Source: Morchella semilibera | Taxonomy: Eukaryota; Ascomycota; Pezizomycetes; Pezizales; Morchellaceae | Direction: 5' to 3' | NCBI GenBank assembly: GCA_009192285.1 | Contig: WBVU01000003.1 | Location: 3,999,973-4,063,972 of the forward strand | Length of the DNA stretch: 64,000 nt | Shown here: piece after piece, positions 40,213-51,716 of the stretch | How positions within the stretch are numbered: the first letter of the stretch is position 1 | Layout of the letters: the number at the start of each line of letters is the position of its first letter | The notes under the pieces: generated by a model | Databases searched by the model: none | Told to the model about the DNA's origin: nothing | What the model saw: the letters and a program-made list of their open reading frames with translations, nothing else | Program-made: the position numbers and the translations under genes

Positions 40213-40910
40213 GGCTGGTGGAGTTTTGTGGGATGTGGAGGAGATAGGAAAGGAGGAGAAAATGTGGGGTATTTTTGGTGTTGTTGTTGCTGTCGCGGGT
40301 GGTGAAGAGAACAAGAAACGATAGGCTAGAGTGAAGTAAATGGTAAGGAAACTAGGCATATAGAACGGGAATAAAGTTTGTGTGGAACAACAGGCATTAA
40401 CGGTCCGGAGGATAATCATGTACTTAGTTAGAGTTTCCTGGAACACAGCTTGTATCAGAAAGAGACATGGAGTATATAATTTACTCTCTAATCTGCGGGT
40501 ATTATGTACATCTAACTTTAGAGTATATCATACAAAGATCTAGGCCAGTGCCAGATTCCCAGCGTTACAGATTCCCAGCGTTACATACCAACGCGTATAC
40601 CAGGGTCCCCTGATGGTTGCCCGTGCGGACCTTAGGCCTTGGCAGCCAACACCCAGCAGTGACGGGTAGAGGTGGAGGAGGTGATGGTGGTAGAACTCTT
40701 CCCCAGAAGGAGCCTTCAAACAATGCTTTCGCAACTTCTACCCTGACTTATTCAAACCTCGTCTCTATTGCCCGATCGAACCTTCTTCTTCTTCTTACCT
40801 CCCTTCCCTTTACGTCCTTAGGTTTTCTTCATACGTAGGATCACTTACCTCCTAGGCCCGCCTTATACAAGGAAGCCGCGTCTTTTGTCGTTGACTTTTC
40901 CCCTCACGCT
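40213..40910. other. Divergent promoter region
   Basis: This lies between the thioesterase (-) and the Ivy1-like gene (+). No gene is seen. An exact duplication of the words 'GATTCCCAGCGTTACA' occurs in tandem near 40555-40585. A CT-rich leader (about 40740-40830) precedes the Ivy1-like ATG. Confidence 0.5.
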
Positions 40911-42376
40911 ATGGCCGCCCAAACGTCTCCGTCGAACACAAACCTGCACGGCCTTCCTCCCATCCCGCCGTCCCCAACCCATTCTTTTGCCTCAACTGCT
41001 TTCCCCACAGCGTCCATAAACTTGCCCCCTCCCCCACCTCCGCTACTACCAAAGAACTTTCTATCTAGGTCAGATGTTGCTGCCTCGATTTCGGCCTATC
41101 AAGGCCTCCTCGATGCCGCGAAGGTTTATCGGAAAGCTATGGCTGCAGTAGCTGCTGCGGCATCATCATTTGGCGCTGCTTTGGAATCTTGTGCAAGATG
41201 TATGTCCCCCCAGATCCCAACCCCATAGAAAGTAAAACCATACTGATCTCCCTCGTTTTTTTTTTTGTAGGTAAAGGTGCTGGTGATACCGCTGAAGGGC
41301 TCATGAATGCTGGTGGTCTTCAATACCTTATCGCTAGCAATACACATATTCTCTCTGAAAGCTTGTACAGGGGTTTTGAAGTACCTTTGTTGCACGAATT
41401 GGATAGCTACAAGCAAAAAACCAATGAGAACGATGAACAATACAAGAAAGAAGCCAATGAAAAGAGCAAAGAGCTTCGGAAGCGTGAGCAGGATCACTTA
41501 AAACTTGCGCGACAAAGGAAAAGAAGTGGGTATTCCTCTGTGTTTAGTAAATTAGACTACTTTTCCTCGTAAACATCGACGGCAGCCGCTAATGGACATA
41601 AAGACCTATCTTCTTTTCGCACTGCGCTGGTAGACCTCACTAGACAGATAGATGAACTTGATAACCTCAAATACGGCCATTATCGTTCTGCTTTAGCCCT
41701 TTCACAGGAGACCTCGTCTAGGATACTCGACTCTTCAGCTCTTGTTGTTAGGGCCGAGATAGAGATTTTTGAGAAGATAGCTCAGAAGGGCTGGGACTCG
41801 TCGGGTGGCTTGGATGATCTGATATCCCGTTCTGCAGATCCTTTTGCGCCGGAGCCTGGTAGTGGACCGAATGGGGAAGGAGAGATTTTCTCCATCTTGC
41901 CAAGCCATAGCATTCTCCCAAGTCCTCAAGGCCCTGGGATGAGTCGTTCCGGCTCGACAGCTTCAACAATCGGCGCAGCCAATGGCGGCACAGGCAGTAC
42001 TGGTGGAAGTGAGGGTAAATATCAAAGTTTGACTGGTGCATTGAATAACGGCGATTTTGAAGAGTACGAAGATGACGATGTGAGGAGCATATTTTCTGGT
42101 GGCTTTTCAAATCCCGGGATGCTAAACAGCGGTGTTGGCAGAGGGAAGATTGGAATACCCCCGTTTTCACCTTCGGCTAGCAGTGCTGGCTGGGGCACCC
42201 TCGGGGGACAAAGGCTCGGCTCGGCGCACACGGATATCATATCCTTGACCCTATCACCATCACTAGACGAAGATAATGAACGGCCCGCCACGCCTGGGGG
42301 TGGTGTACGGGTAGATGATACTGAAACCGAGAGCGAGGACGAACAACCATCGAGGATTAGGCAAGGAGAGCTTTGA
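40911..42376 (+). CDS. IVY1: Ivy1-like phospholipid-binding protein (BAR/IMD-like)
   Basis: Predicted homologue of yeast Ivy1, a vacuolar-membrane protein that binds phospholipids, Vps33 and Ypt7. Inferred exons are 40911-41199, 41271-41525 and 41586-42376, giving 444 residues. A Pro/Ser-rich N terminus with a poly-Pro stretch is followed by a helical BAR/IMD-like domain: 'LLDAAKVYRKAMAAVAAAASSFGAALESCARC', 'GLQYLIASNTHILSESLYRGFEVPLL', 'LRKREQDHLKLARQRKR' and 'LDNLKYGHYRSALALSQETSS'. The C terminus is Gly/Ser-rich, with acidic blocks 'FEEYEDDDVRS' and 'DDTETESEDEQ'. The second intron uses a weaker GTGGGT donor. The helical core supports the assignment; the Ypt7/Vps33 link is from the family, not from this sequence. 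Confidence 0.82.
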
Positions 42377-43904
42377 TACTAAATTAATAAATGGACATGC
42401 ATGGTAGGCTTTGATAGGACATCAAGGTCGGGTTTCTAGGGTAAAAGCACAATCGGTGTTACGGAGCAGGCAAGAATTATGTGGGTTCACGGGATTTATG
42501 CATTCCCTGCTTTCTCTAACGTTTTCATCTCAGGTGGCAGTCATATATCAACTTGTACAGTTTTTCCTTTTCCCCCTTTATTTTCGTTTTCCTCCCTTTG
42601 TTTCAGTGAGTAGCTTGTTGTTCTTGGGATTTGGATTTTTTCTTCTTTCGTTTCCTTTTTTTCTTTTTGGTTTATAGGGCTTTTCTTTCTTCTATTCTAA
42701 GCTCGGGCAATGGGTTTCGCGAGTCGTTTTCTTTTTTCAGGATTTGGTAGTGCACCATCAGCGTATTTCTTACTGAGTTTGCATCATAAATTGGATAAGG
42801 ACCCACTGGCTCAAGTCAAAAATATTTCTTACTGATATAGTTCTCTCGTTAAAATGGTTTCCTGGGCCAAGTTACAATGGTAAAAGATATGTAACTGTAC
42901 GACTACGAAGTATATCTAGTCCTCTTACCGCTCAAATTCCCTCTTATCTAAAGGGTTATGGACTCGGAGCCTATTCGACGGATAGCTACATCACGTACCA
43001 GCTGTGTGGCCAATCAGCGCGTCAGTTTAGATCCTTTTTAGATTAATTACAGATACATACCATGAATTTGAATACCTATAGGTTGAAGATGTATGTCTTA
43101 GGATTGGGTCTGTGTCACAAACTACGTACTCCCGTCTTTCTTCGACCTCACTTCAGCCACTAACCTATCAACACATATCTCCTAACACGAACCCACAATA
43201 TTTAGGGCCACAGGCTTCAACATTCATACTGTGGTAATCCATGTTATCTGAACGCTCTGGTGCGTGGAATAATTGCTTGGTTTAGTCGAGGAATCACACG
43301 AGTTTGTTCTTGGCGGCTAATCTGAGGAGAGTGACATTCCATGAAGGACTGCAACACTGCTTGCATAAGATACAAAAACTGAGGAGCACGGTGGCAAAAC
43401 ACCTTTAGGTCTGTGCTTGTGTTAGATATTCACATTCCCGTAGAGTCAATGGCGGCTACGGGAAATTGTCATGCGGAGTGCATTCTCCTTCTTGAGCTTC
43501 AAACCACTTTCTTCCTCTTTCCGTTTCCGGTTTGCTTTTCAGTTTGCTTTGTAACCACTGTACTCATGGGTTTTGCTTTTTGGTCTAGCATTACCTCTTT
43601 TACTAGATATTTCAATTCTCGACCCTCCGCAAGGTTTTGGATAAGCAGACTGTGGTCATTGTCGAGCCTTCCAGAGCTGGTTGAGACAACGCACCCAGAT
43701 AATCTATATACCCTCACCATCTAGGGCCCTCAATCCCACAGTCCAAGGCTCCGAACTTTCCCCTAGAAGGATATTTTGTTTATTTATACTCCTCAAAACA
43801 CCTGGTTACCTAGTATCTATCTGACGGTGCTTAGGTCTAGAGCACCACCTAATTGGAAGGTCGGGTGGTATCCTTTGCAATTTAGACCATCATCATTTCT
43901 AAAA
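42377..43904. other. Intergenic region upstream of the rid-like gene
   Basis: No gene is recognised in about 1.5 kb. It is T-rich to 42680 (3' UTR of the Ivy1-like gene), then mixed sequence. It forms the promoter side of the methyltransferase gene. Confidence 0.45.
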
Positions 43905-46900
43905 ATGTTCACGACGGGATCGCAGTTTGAGACTGGGATTCTAGGCTTTCAATTGGGGTCTCGGAGACGGAGGGCAGAGGAGGATATCGAAAATCTTGGT
44001 TGGTACTAGTTTTATATTGCACATATATGCCTAATATAATACTTACATTTATACCCCCAGATTCGTCCCTGACACCGGCGCGGATAAAGAAGACGTGTCT
44101 CACCATAGATCTTACAAAGGGTCTAGAAGAAAAAGAATCACACCGTGGGGGAAGAAATCTAAATCTTGAGAATGAGTGTACGTTGTATTTCACTCTGGTA
44201 AAACCCCGTTTTGAGAGCTGCTCTGAAATATATCTAGACCCTCATGATACGTCCAGCTTTCAAGTTCAGCCACGGGCTCTCAGCACGCTGTCTCATGAAC
44301 AACATAAAAATCGTGGTCAGCCAAGCAGCCGGGTAGCATTTGATAACGAACTTTCAGAATGGTACAAAGGCTCCAAATCATTATCATCTCTCAAAACAGG
44401 CATGTTCGATATACCAGGGTTAGGTGACTGGTCCATTGGTACATGTAGTTCCGATGGCTCGAGGTCCCCAACCCCTAGCGCGGGACTTCCAAGCCCCGCA
44501 CCCGCATCCGCCTCGAGCCCACTCAACTACCCCCGGCCATTTGGTGGGGGGGGTTCGTTCCCAAGTCCTAGACAGCCTACGGGGATAAATCTTTCAGCAT
44601 CTAGCCGTAAACGTGCCATTGCCAAACCGCCAATACCACCACCTGAAGAACATTTCAACGAGGAAGAAATAGACGCAGTGGTTTATAAAGGTCACACATT
44701 CCGAGCACGTAAAGCGGTTGAATTTGAGGATGGAACTTTCATGCGAATCCGCTCAATTCTTAACCGAACTAATGATGATGGGGAGGAGGAAGTCTTTCTT
44801 AGAGGCGCTAAATATAAAAGAGCTCGTGACTTTATGGGGCTCCTGGGATTAAAGAAGAATGAGGTTGCTTTATGTGCAGCTAGCGAAACTGCCCCACTGT
44901 TGAAGGTTATCAGAACTAGGATCCTCATCATGACAAATGCAGCTTTTCCAAGATATAGAGATGTTCATGGGAATGCTCAAGTCGATGAGATAGAGGGAAG
45001 GTTAATCTGCAGATGGAAATTGACCATAGTCAGCAAGCAGGAGAGCTACATACGGCGTCTCGGAGAGCAAGAGGCGGACAAGGAGTTCCGAGTTGAAGAT
45101 CGTCAATTACGAGAGGATTGGAGGGGTGGGGTTGTAAGGTTTACCGAGATACTCAAGGTCACATCTAGGGACCATTTGCGGCCTCAGAGGAGGCTGGAAC
45201 CTGTTGGGAAAGGCGCAAATTCCAATAAAGTGGCGAGTTCTGAAATAGGAAGACGGGTAGATGGCATAAAGGAAACACACCACACTGAGATTGTTACTAA
45301 TGGAAGTAGCATTGAGCTCAAGGAAACCTCTTTTGAGCTCTATCCACGAGGTGATTCATCTGTTCTTGGAAGAAGAACATATGAGGCAACCGTGGACTCA
45401 CGGACACCTTCAGGGAGATTTCTTGGTCATTTCCAAGGAACATATACACCCAATTCCTTCCCATCGCCTTCTTTATACAACAATAGTCAATCGAGCTTAA
45501 CTAGAAAATTCCCACAGGTTTCAATTCCACCATCTGTAGTTGCTACGCCGCGGTTATATTCTGGTTCAATTGGGGATTCAGTCGATATCCGGCGCCCGGG
45601 CAAAGCACCAAATGACCCCCTTAGTGGTTTCAAAATTCTTGGTAAAGATCCTGAGTGCTTTATGCCATCCGGGTATGGGAACTCAAGGCGGCCTTCGCTA
45701 CTTGCGAATGTAACCTTACAAGAAGATTCTAGTCGAGGCATTCCTGAGAATCCTAGATCTTTTAAAAAGTTTACTGGGGTCCCCACAGAGCCTCCCCCTC
45801 CCCAACCGGCCTTCGTTCCGCCTCAAAGGCCGGAAAAGAAAAGGTATAGGTTCGGCGATGCCTTTTGCGGTGGCGGCGGTATGTCCTCCGGCGCTCGCTC
45901 TGCCGGCCTGATCAATGCGTGGAGTTTCGATTTCAACGAAGACGCAATAAATACTTACCGTCGCAACTTTCCCGACTGTGCAACATACCATGCCTCAGCA
46001 AATGATTTTGTGACCCTCCCCCCGAGGAACTACTTGTGGACGTCGTACATCTTTCTCCGCCATGCCAGCCCCATTCGCCAGCCCATACGATCGCGGGGAA
46101 GGATGATGACAGAAATGAGGCATCTCTGTTTTGTGTCAAAGAGTGTTTGGAAGCAGCTAGGCCAAGGATGGTGACATTGGAGCAAACGGACGGAATCCTG
46201 AACCGACAAGAGTGGTTCCGAAGTATGGTACTGTGTTTCACTGATTTGGGTTTCTCGGTCAGCTGGAAGGTACTACATGGTGTAGAATACGGAGTTCCGC
46301 AGACTCGAAAGCGGCTATTTCTATTGGCAGCGAGGTTAGTCCAGAAACTTGTATACCAGCAAAAAGTGGTAAAACTGATCATTGACCATCATTAGTCCCG
46401 GAGAGGTTCTCCCCAATTTCCCAGTCCCGAGATTCTCCCACCCTAAGCACCCTCAGTCCCAGGAAACTAGTAAGCTATCTCCACCACGTACTGTCCGAGA
46501 CGCCATCGGCTCCATCCCATTTGGTGTGAGCAGTCATGAGCCCGTCCTCTTTCCAGGCGGACCCCGACAGTCACCCGTCGACTTTGACCAGCCGCTGAGA
46601 GCCACGATCTTGGCCAGTGGAGGGCCCTATGATGTACATCCCAGTGGGCTACGGCCATTCACGCCCAGAGAACTGGCATGTCTACAAACCTTTCCGATCA
46701 CACATGACTTTCAGGGGAGCCCGTGTCAGAGGAAAAAGCAGATTGGGAATGCGGTGCCGCCGAAGCTAGCAGAGGCGCTTTTGAGAGAGGTGAGGAAGAC
46801 GCTGGAGAGGGTCGACAGGGAGAGGGAGAGGGAGAAAGCCAGGAAGACTAAAAATACGGTTTCGGTCGAGGTTGGGGAGGAGGAGGAGGAGGAGGAGGAG

Positions 46901-47314
46901 GAGGAGGATGTCATTTATGAGGGGCGCAAGCAGGTTGAAAGTCCTATGGAGGAGATGTTTCCGGATATGGTTCATAATAGATCATCACTCATGTGTGCTA
47001 GAGATCGAGAGAAAACCCCGGCGATGGTCATTATTGACATCACAGATCCAGCGCCGGTAATATCGCCAGAACCTAAACCTGCACCTGCGCTAGCGCCTCC
47101 ACTAGCCCTTTTAGCGGCTCCAAGACCACCACCACCACCTCCTGTGATAGTTCCGGTAGCTCCTACACAGGCCCCCATAGCAGCAACAGTGCCAAAAATC
47201 CCACAAGCACCGCTAGTATCACCAGTACCAGTCCTGACCCAATCCCCAACCGTTGTTGTAATTGATGAACCCGAAGACGAAATGCGGATAATCCCTGTTG
47301 TGGTTGTAGATTAG
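43905..47314 (+). CDS. rid: RID/Masc1-type cytosine-5 DNA methyltransferase, with frameshift
   Basis: Homologue of the methyltransferases needed for RIP in Neurospora (RID) and MIP in Ascobolus (Masc1). Inferred exons are 43905-43998, 44061-46334 and 46396-47314. An N-terminal BAH-like region ('VVYKGHTFRARKAVEFEDG') precedes the catalytic domain. Motif I is 'RFGDAFCGGGGMSSGARSAG', motif IV 'HLSPPCQPHSPAHT', motif VI 'EQT' in place of ENV (as in RID/Masc1), motif VIII 'GVPQTRKRLFLLA', motif IX 'FTPRELACLQTFP' and motif X 'QIGNAVPPKLAEAL'. Between motifs I and IV the reading frame shifts at a C6 run (46018-46023); one more C would restore it. No intron can explain the shift. The tail is acidic and then Pro-rich. 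This may be a sequencing error or a real inactivating mutation. The 5' exon is the least certain part. Confidence 0.88.
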
Positions 47315-47917
47315 TTGGGCTTGATTCATCCTTTTTCGTGTTATAGTCCTTTTTTTCTTTCTTAGGGTCTACTAGATCTAGATATAAGAATTCCTTTTTA
47401 TACGGGTGGTGTTGGGGGGGTGGTTTAGTTCTAAGGGTCCCCCCCTGTTGCTATGCCGGGGCGATCATTGACACCTAGATATTTTCTTTTTCTGTTTCCT
47501 ATTATTTTCTTTTTTCCTACTGGTCACATTCCCTAGAGTGGAACGCGAGAATGCAAAAGGCTCTGGTCATCAATTTAGGGTAATGGCATTTATAAAATTC
47601 AATTCTCACATATCTATGTTTATGTAGTAGTAGACATGTAGTAGTGGTCCAGTAGTAGCAGTATACGTAGCAGTACAGCATCTTATTACAACAAAATACT
47701 AGCCCCCCCCCTCTCCAATTCTCCCAAAACTCCTAGCGACGGAAAACACACACAACAATAGGAAATTCGTAACAAACAAAAAAAAGAAACGGGTATCCCA
47801 AGAACCATCTGAATGGTGAACGAAAAAAAGAAAGAAAAAAAGGCGATAGAGAATGTCTAACCAGCTATATGTGGCTGGTGGTGGTGAAGGGTGATGATTA
47901 TGATGAGGATGAGGTTA
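47315..47917. other. Convergent 3' intergenic region
   Basis: No gene is seen between the methyltransferase stop and the small membrane protein stop. T-rich and C-rich runs occur, and GTAGTAG words repeat near 47620-47670. Confidence 0.45.
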
Positions 47918-48268
47918 TCACATCACGCGCGTGGAGCGTGTGTGCACTCTGCGTCGTCTACGGCCCGTGCGGCCGCAGGTGAGGCAGGAGATGATGATGT
48001 TGAAGACGCTGTTTTGGGGGGGGGGTGTTATGTCAGTGTTTGTTTCCTTTTGAATTGGGGAGAGGAGGGAACGTACTTTGCAATGCCGTTGATGATGGCC
48101 ATGAGGATCCCAGCGATGCCGTTAACGACGGCGGTGATTGCATTTCCGATGGCACGGAGGACAGATTTGATCTGTGGGATTGGGTGGGTTTGTTAGCTTG
48201 ACGACTCCTTCCTCCAAAGGTTTCAGGGCTTCATTTTGGTGACATACGCAGGAGACGACGGCACCCAT
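47918..48268 (-). CDS. Small conserved hydrophobic membrane peptide
   Basis: A 68-residue protein. Inferred minus-strand exons are 48268-48248, 48171-48077 and 48008-47918, each too short to stand out as an open frame. The sequence starts 'MGAVVSCIKSVLRAIGNAIT' and continues as an almost uncharged, Ile/Ala/Gly-rich helix pair ('AVVNGIAGILMAIINGIA', 'NVFNIIISCLTCG'), ending with an Arg-rich tail ('RTGRRRRRVHTRSTR'). I recall near-identical small proteins in many filamentous ascomycetes, always uncharacterised. The N-terminal MGxxxSC is a plausible N-myristoylation plus palmitoylation signal, and 'CLTCG' offers further acylation sites, so peripheral association with the plasma membrane or an endomembrane is likely. 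The function is unknown. Confidence 0.85.
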
Positions 48269-49463
48269 TGTGACTTTGTGGTTAGGATTTGGCTGTTGGT
48301 TTGTGTTTGGAGATGGCCAGCTAGATGTATGCAGTGTATTGTAGTGTTTGGTTAACGCTGGCTTGTGTTGGAATCTTGTAGATGTGATGTGGATGAATAG
48401 AGAAGAGGCAGGAGAGGGATCTTCTGTCCCCTTCTTATAATTATCAGGCCTGCTTGCGCCTTGTTTTCTAGAATTCTTTCTTCATTGTCCTTCTTTCTAC
48501 TTGGTATGCGCCAAGCTGCAGGACACGAGCGAGAGAGCGAACTTGGAATCTACAACTACACTACACTACACTACATCATAGTCTATCACCACAAGAGTCT
48601 GGTATGGCATGTGGGTTATGCATGCATACCATACCAGGAGGATATCCCTGATTGCGAACTCCCTCTCGCCCATGACGTTGTAGCCACACTGAGGAATTCA
48701 TTCCTGGAAAACGAAAGCCACGCCGCCGCAGGAGAATGAATGTGATTACCGAAGAAGAAGAAAAAAAAACCGGTTTTGTTATGTAAGGGGGGGGAGGAGG
48801 GACTGACTGACTGGGTAAGGGTTAAATTGTTGGTTGGGAGAGTGCGGTAATGGTGACGTCATGAGGCTCTGCTCTGGGATGACGGACCAACGGTTGTTGA
48901 TGTTGACAGAAAGCTTGGCTGGTCCTTGTTGGTTACAACGGGTTTGCAGTGCCTTGGCGGGTGGTTGCTGGTATCCACAATGTACCCGCTCTATTATTAT
49001 TACAACAACTACACACTTCGATATCATGCTTTGGATCGTGACGCATGATGGATGGGGTTTGTCGATGGCGATCTACAGATGGCGATCCTACATACACAAT
49101 ATTCACGGGCGCGTTTTGACATGTGCCTGGGGCAAGGCGAGAGCAACTCTTCCTTGCTATCCTACTCTAAAGTAGAGTAGATGCAGTAGATGCTTAAATC
49201 TACAACCAAGGATTGACGCCCAAGACAAGATGATGACATCCAGTGGCCGGGCAGGCGAACCGCACAATGCCCAAGAATTATTATGAACGTCATAGCTAGA
49301 GTTGGTCCCTGGATTCACGGTTCGGAGAATGTCTATATAAACGCCTCTTTGGCGCCCTCCCAATGGCACTTTTTTCTTCTCATCATCATCACACAAACAC
49401 ATCTTCACACAAGCAAACAAAACAAATCTACTACTTTACCTTTTTTATAACAAAAAAACCACA
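48269..49463. promoter_or_regulatory. Divergent promoter region of the membrane peptide and Hsp9/12 genes
   Basis: No gene is seen in 1.2 kb. A clear TATA box (TATATAAA) lies at about 49333-49341, roughly 125 bp upstream of the Hsp9/12 start codon. This is typical of strongly inducible fungal stress genes. The leader just before the ATG is A/C-rich. Confidence 0.6.
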
Positions 49464-49856
49464 ATGTCTGACCTCGGCCGCAAAGATTTCTCCACCAAGG
49501 CTAAGGAGGAGATTGTAAGCCACGCCCCCCCCCTTCCACCTCGAGAAAAAAGCTCTTACTAATACGAAACACCACAGACTCCCGACAACTCCAAGTCCAC
49601 CGCCCAGCGCGTCAAGGAGAGTGTCACCGACACCACCGACCGCGCCGCTGCCGGCCTCAACTCCGACAGCAACAAGAGCAACACGCAGGCCGCGTTCGAC
49701 AAGGGCCGCCGCGAGAAGGACCACCACAGCAACGACGGGCCAATGGATAAGGTACGCATTCTTGAGCCTTAGCAACTCGAGTCTATAGAAGCTAACAAAG
49801 CTGGGTCCAATAAATAGGTCAAGAACGCGCTCGGATTGGACAAGGACAAGCACTAG
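49464..49856 (+). CDS. Hsp9/Hsp12-family heat-shock protein
   Basis: Small, hydrophilic stress protein of 87 residues. Inferred exons are 49464-49514, 49578-49751 and 49818-49856. The start 'MSDLGRKDFSTKAKEEITPD' is the family hallmark (compare Hsp12 MSDAGRKGFGEKASEALKPD), followed by 'STAQRVKESVTDTTDRAA' and a Lys-rich end 'VKNALGLDKDKH'. In yeasts these proteins bind membranes or the wall side of the plasma membrane and accumulate under heat, osmotic and stationary-phase stress. Regulation by stress is supported by the TATA-driven promoter. Length and the positions of charged helices fit the family well. The codons are strongly G/C-ending, consistent with high expression and with the local composition. 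Confidence 0.93.
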
Positions 49857-50861
49857 ATGGATGTAATCTAATACTACCTGCTCCGTCGTTTCTTTCTTTT
49901 GGCTATCGGATGGCGCATGGGGGGACTGGGCTTTTTCTTTCTTCCCCGGTGTTGTTGATAATAGTCTGTCTTTTTCTGTTTGAAGTCGGTCTTTTTAATT
50001 AGGATAATGAACTGAGTTCTTGAACAAACCATTCTGTCTGGTAGATTCCCGTTAAAAGTGATTTAAATGTTGAGTTAGAGGATGAGAACTGTGATGTCTT
50101 GATACCAGTAGAGTGACTCATGGCTCCTGTCTGTACTGGACGGTAAAGTAGTGCGGACCAACTACTAGTTGGTGGGGCGGGTGGTGAAGAGCATGACGGA
50201 ACCGATGTCGATAGTGATGATCCAGCCGTCACACATTATCACCCGCCACCAGGTCGTGGCTTCAGGGTTAGGGGTGGGCGCTGTACACTACACACACATG
50301 TGAATGAGGCATGTTCCAACGCCCCCAGCCAGCCATCGAGGAATATAAAAGACAGAAAAGTGCCCGCCCATGGAGGGCACAAATGAGTGAACGGTAAGGC
50401 TTGGCGCGAGTGATCTTCTGTGATGCTGATACTAACTCTTCTATCTATGACTATCATACGTACCAATGGCTAGTCTCTCGGGGTACCAAGCAGTGCTCTC
50501 TCCACCCCGGATGTTAGATGGCGACTGGCTTGTAACCTGTGAGCATCGAATTAGGATTGCGATGACTGGCTACTGACGCCTTGCCGGGTTGGGTCTGTGT
50601 AGACGGGGCTTGTACTAAATCTTTCATATCCAACATATACAAGCCCAGAATCAAGGCAGCATCACCAATACTGAGATTGCTAACATATAGTAGCAATTGA
50701 AAGTCTCGAAACCCCGCACCGAGTGACGCCCCATGAACCGCCGCTCTAAGGGTTTAGGGGCCAACCCCCACCACCACCACCAAACCTCAAACCTCCAAAC
50801 CCCAACCATCACCACCCAAAACCCCCCAAACCACCACACCACCCAATCCACCACCAAAACA
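49857..50861. other. Intergenic region
   Basis: No gene is seen. The 3' UTR of the Hsp9/12 gene is T-rich to about 50000. From 50750 the plus strand is rich in CCA/CAC words, forming the leader of the next gene. Confidence 0.45.
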
Positions 50862-51580
50862 ATGGGCTGGTTCTGGCCCGACCCCCAACCCCCGGCAACC
50901 AGCACCGACCCCTTCCACCGCCTCGACCCCCAAGTCCGCGCCTTCCTCCTGCGCGAGTCCCCCCTCAAGCCCAGCACCACCAGCAGCACCCCCGTCCCCC
51001 CCCCCGAAGCCAACACACAAACACAGACACAAACACAGACACAGACACCCTCCAAGTACGGCGACCGCTACGCCGACATCTGGGCGCAATACACGCCGCC
51101 GATGCAGCAAGAGTCCGACAAGCCGCCCAGCGAGCAGCTGACCGACATCATAAAGGCGTACAAGTGGCGCAAGGGCGCCATCGGCCGCGCCGCGCTCGAG
51201 AACTGCGCCGAGACGCAGTGGGCGCTGCATGAGTGCTACCGGCGCGGCGGGGTTGCGGCAAAGCTCACGGCGTGCTCGGCCGAGAACAGAAGGCTCAATG
51301 AGTGCTATACTAGCCAGGCGGTATGTTTCTGTTTGTTCTCTGTTGTTGTTTTTTGGAGGGGTGGGCTGATCTGCGTGTGTGTAGAACTTCTTGAGGGCCT
51401 TGGGGTACATGTCGGACTTCAACCGCGACCCGGCCGTCGACGAGAGGATACAGATGCATGCGGATAGGCCTGTACCAGGAGCAGGTGAAGCAGGACGAGC
51501 TGGCGGCCGCGGCGAGGAAGGGGGAGTCTCTCACCTCTGATCCGTCCTCCTCCTCTTCGTCTGAGGAGAAGACCCTCTAG
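50862..51580 (+). CDS. Twin CX9C (Cmc1-type) mitochondrial protein, 3' frameshift
   Basis: Probable mitochondrial intermembrane-space protein. Exons are 50862-51320 and 51385 onward. Two CX9C motifs are spaced as in Cmc/COX-assembly factors: 'ENCAETQWALHECYRRGG' and 'TACSAENRRLNECYTSQA', joined by the second exon to 'NFLRALGYMSDFNRDPAVDE'. Members of this fold are imported by Mia40 and oxidised to a helical hairpin. The N-terminal half is Pro/Thr/Gln-rich. After 'RIQMHAD' the frame breaks at 'AGGCCTG' (about 51466-51472). As read, the protein goes out of frame and stops at 51540. One base fewer gives 'RLYQEQVKQDELAAAA' and an acidic Ser-rich end with a stop at 51578-51580, which looks coding. 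The start at 50862 (MGWFWP) is preferred over 50733. Confidence 0.75.
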
Positions 51581-51716
51581 CAGTCTTTAGGACATTACAA
51601 ATAAAGCCATGTATCATATTAAATGTTTATTTATTTATTCTATTCTTTTTTTCTTTTTTAGGGACTATCTATTCATAACAACCATTAAGAAATATTTGTA
51701 CATAAACCACCCCCAA

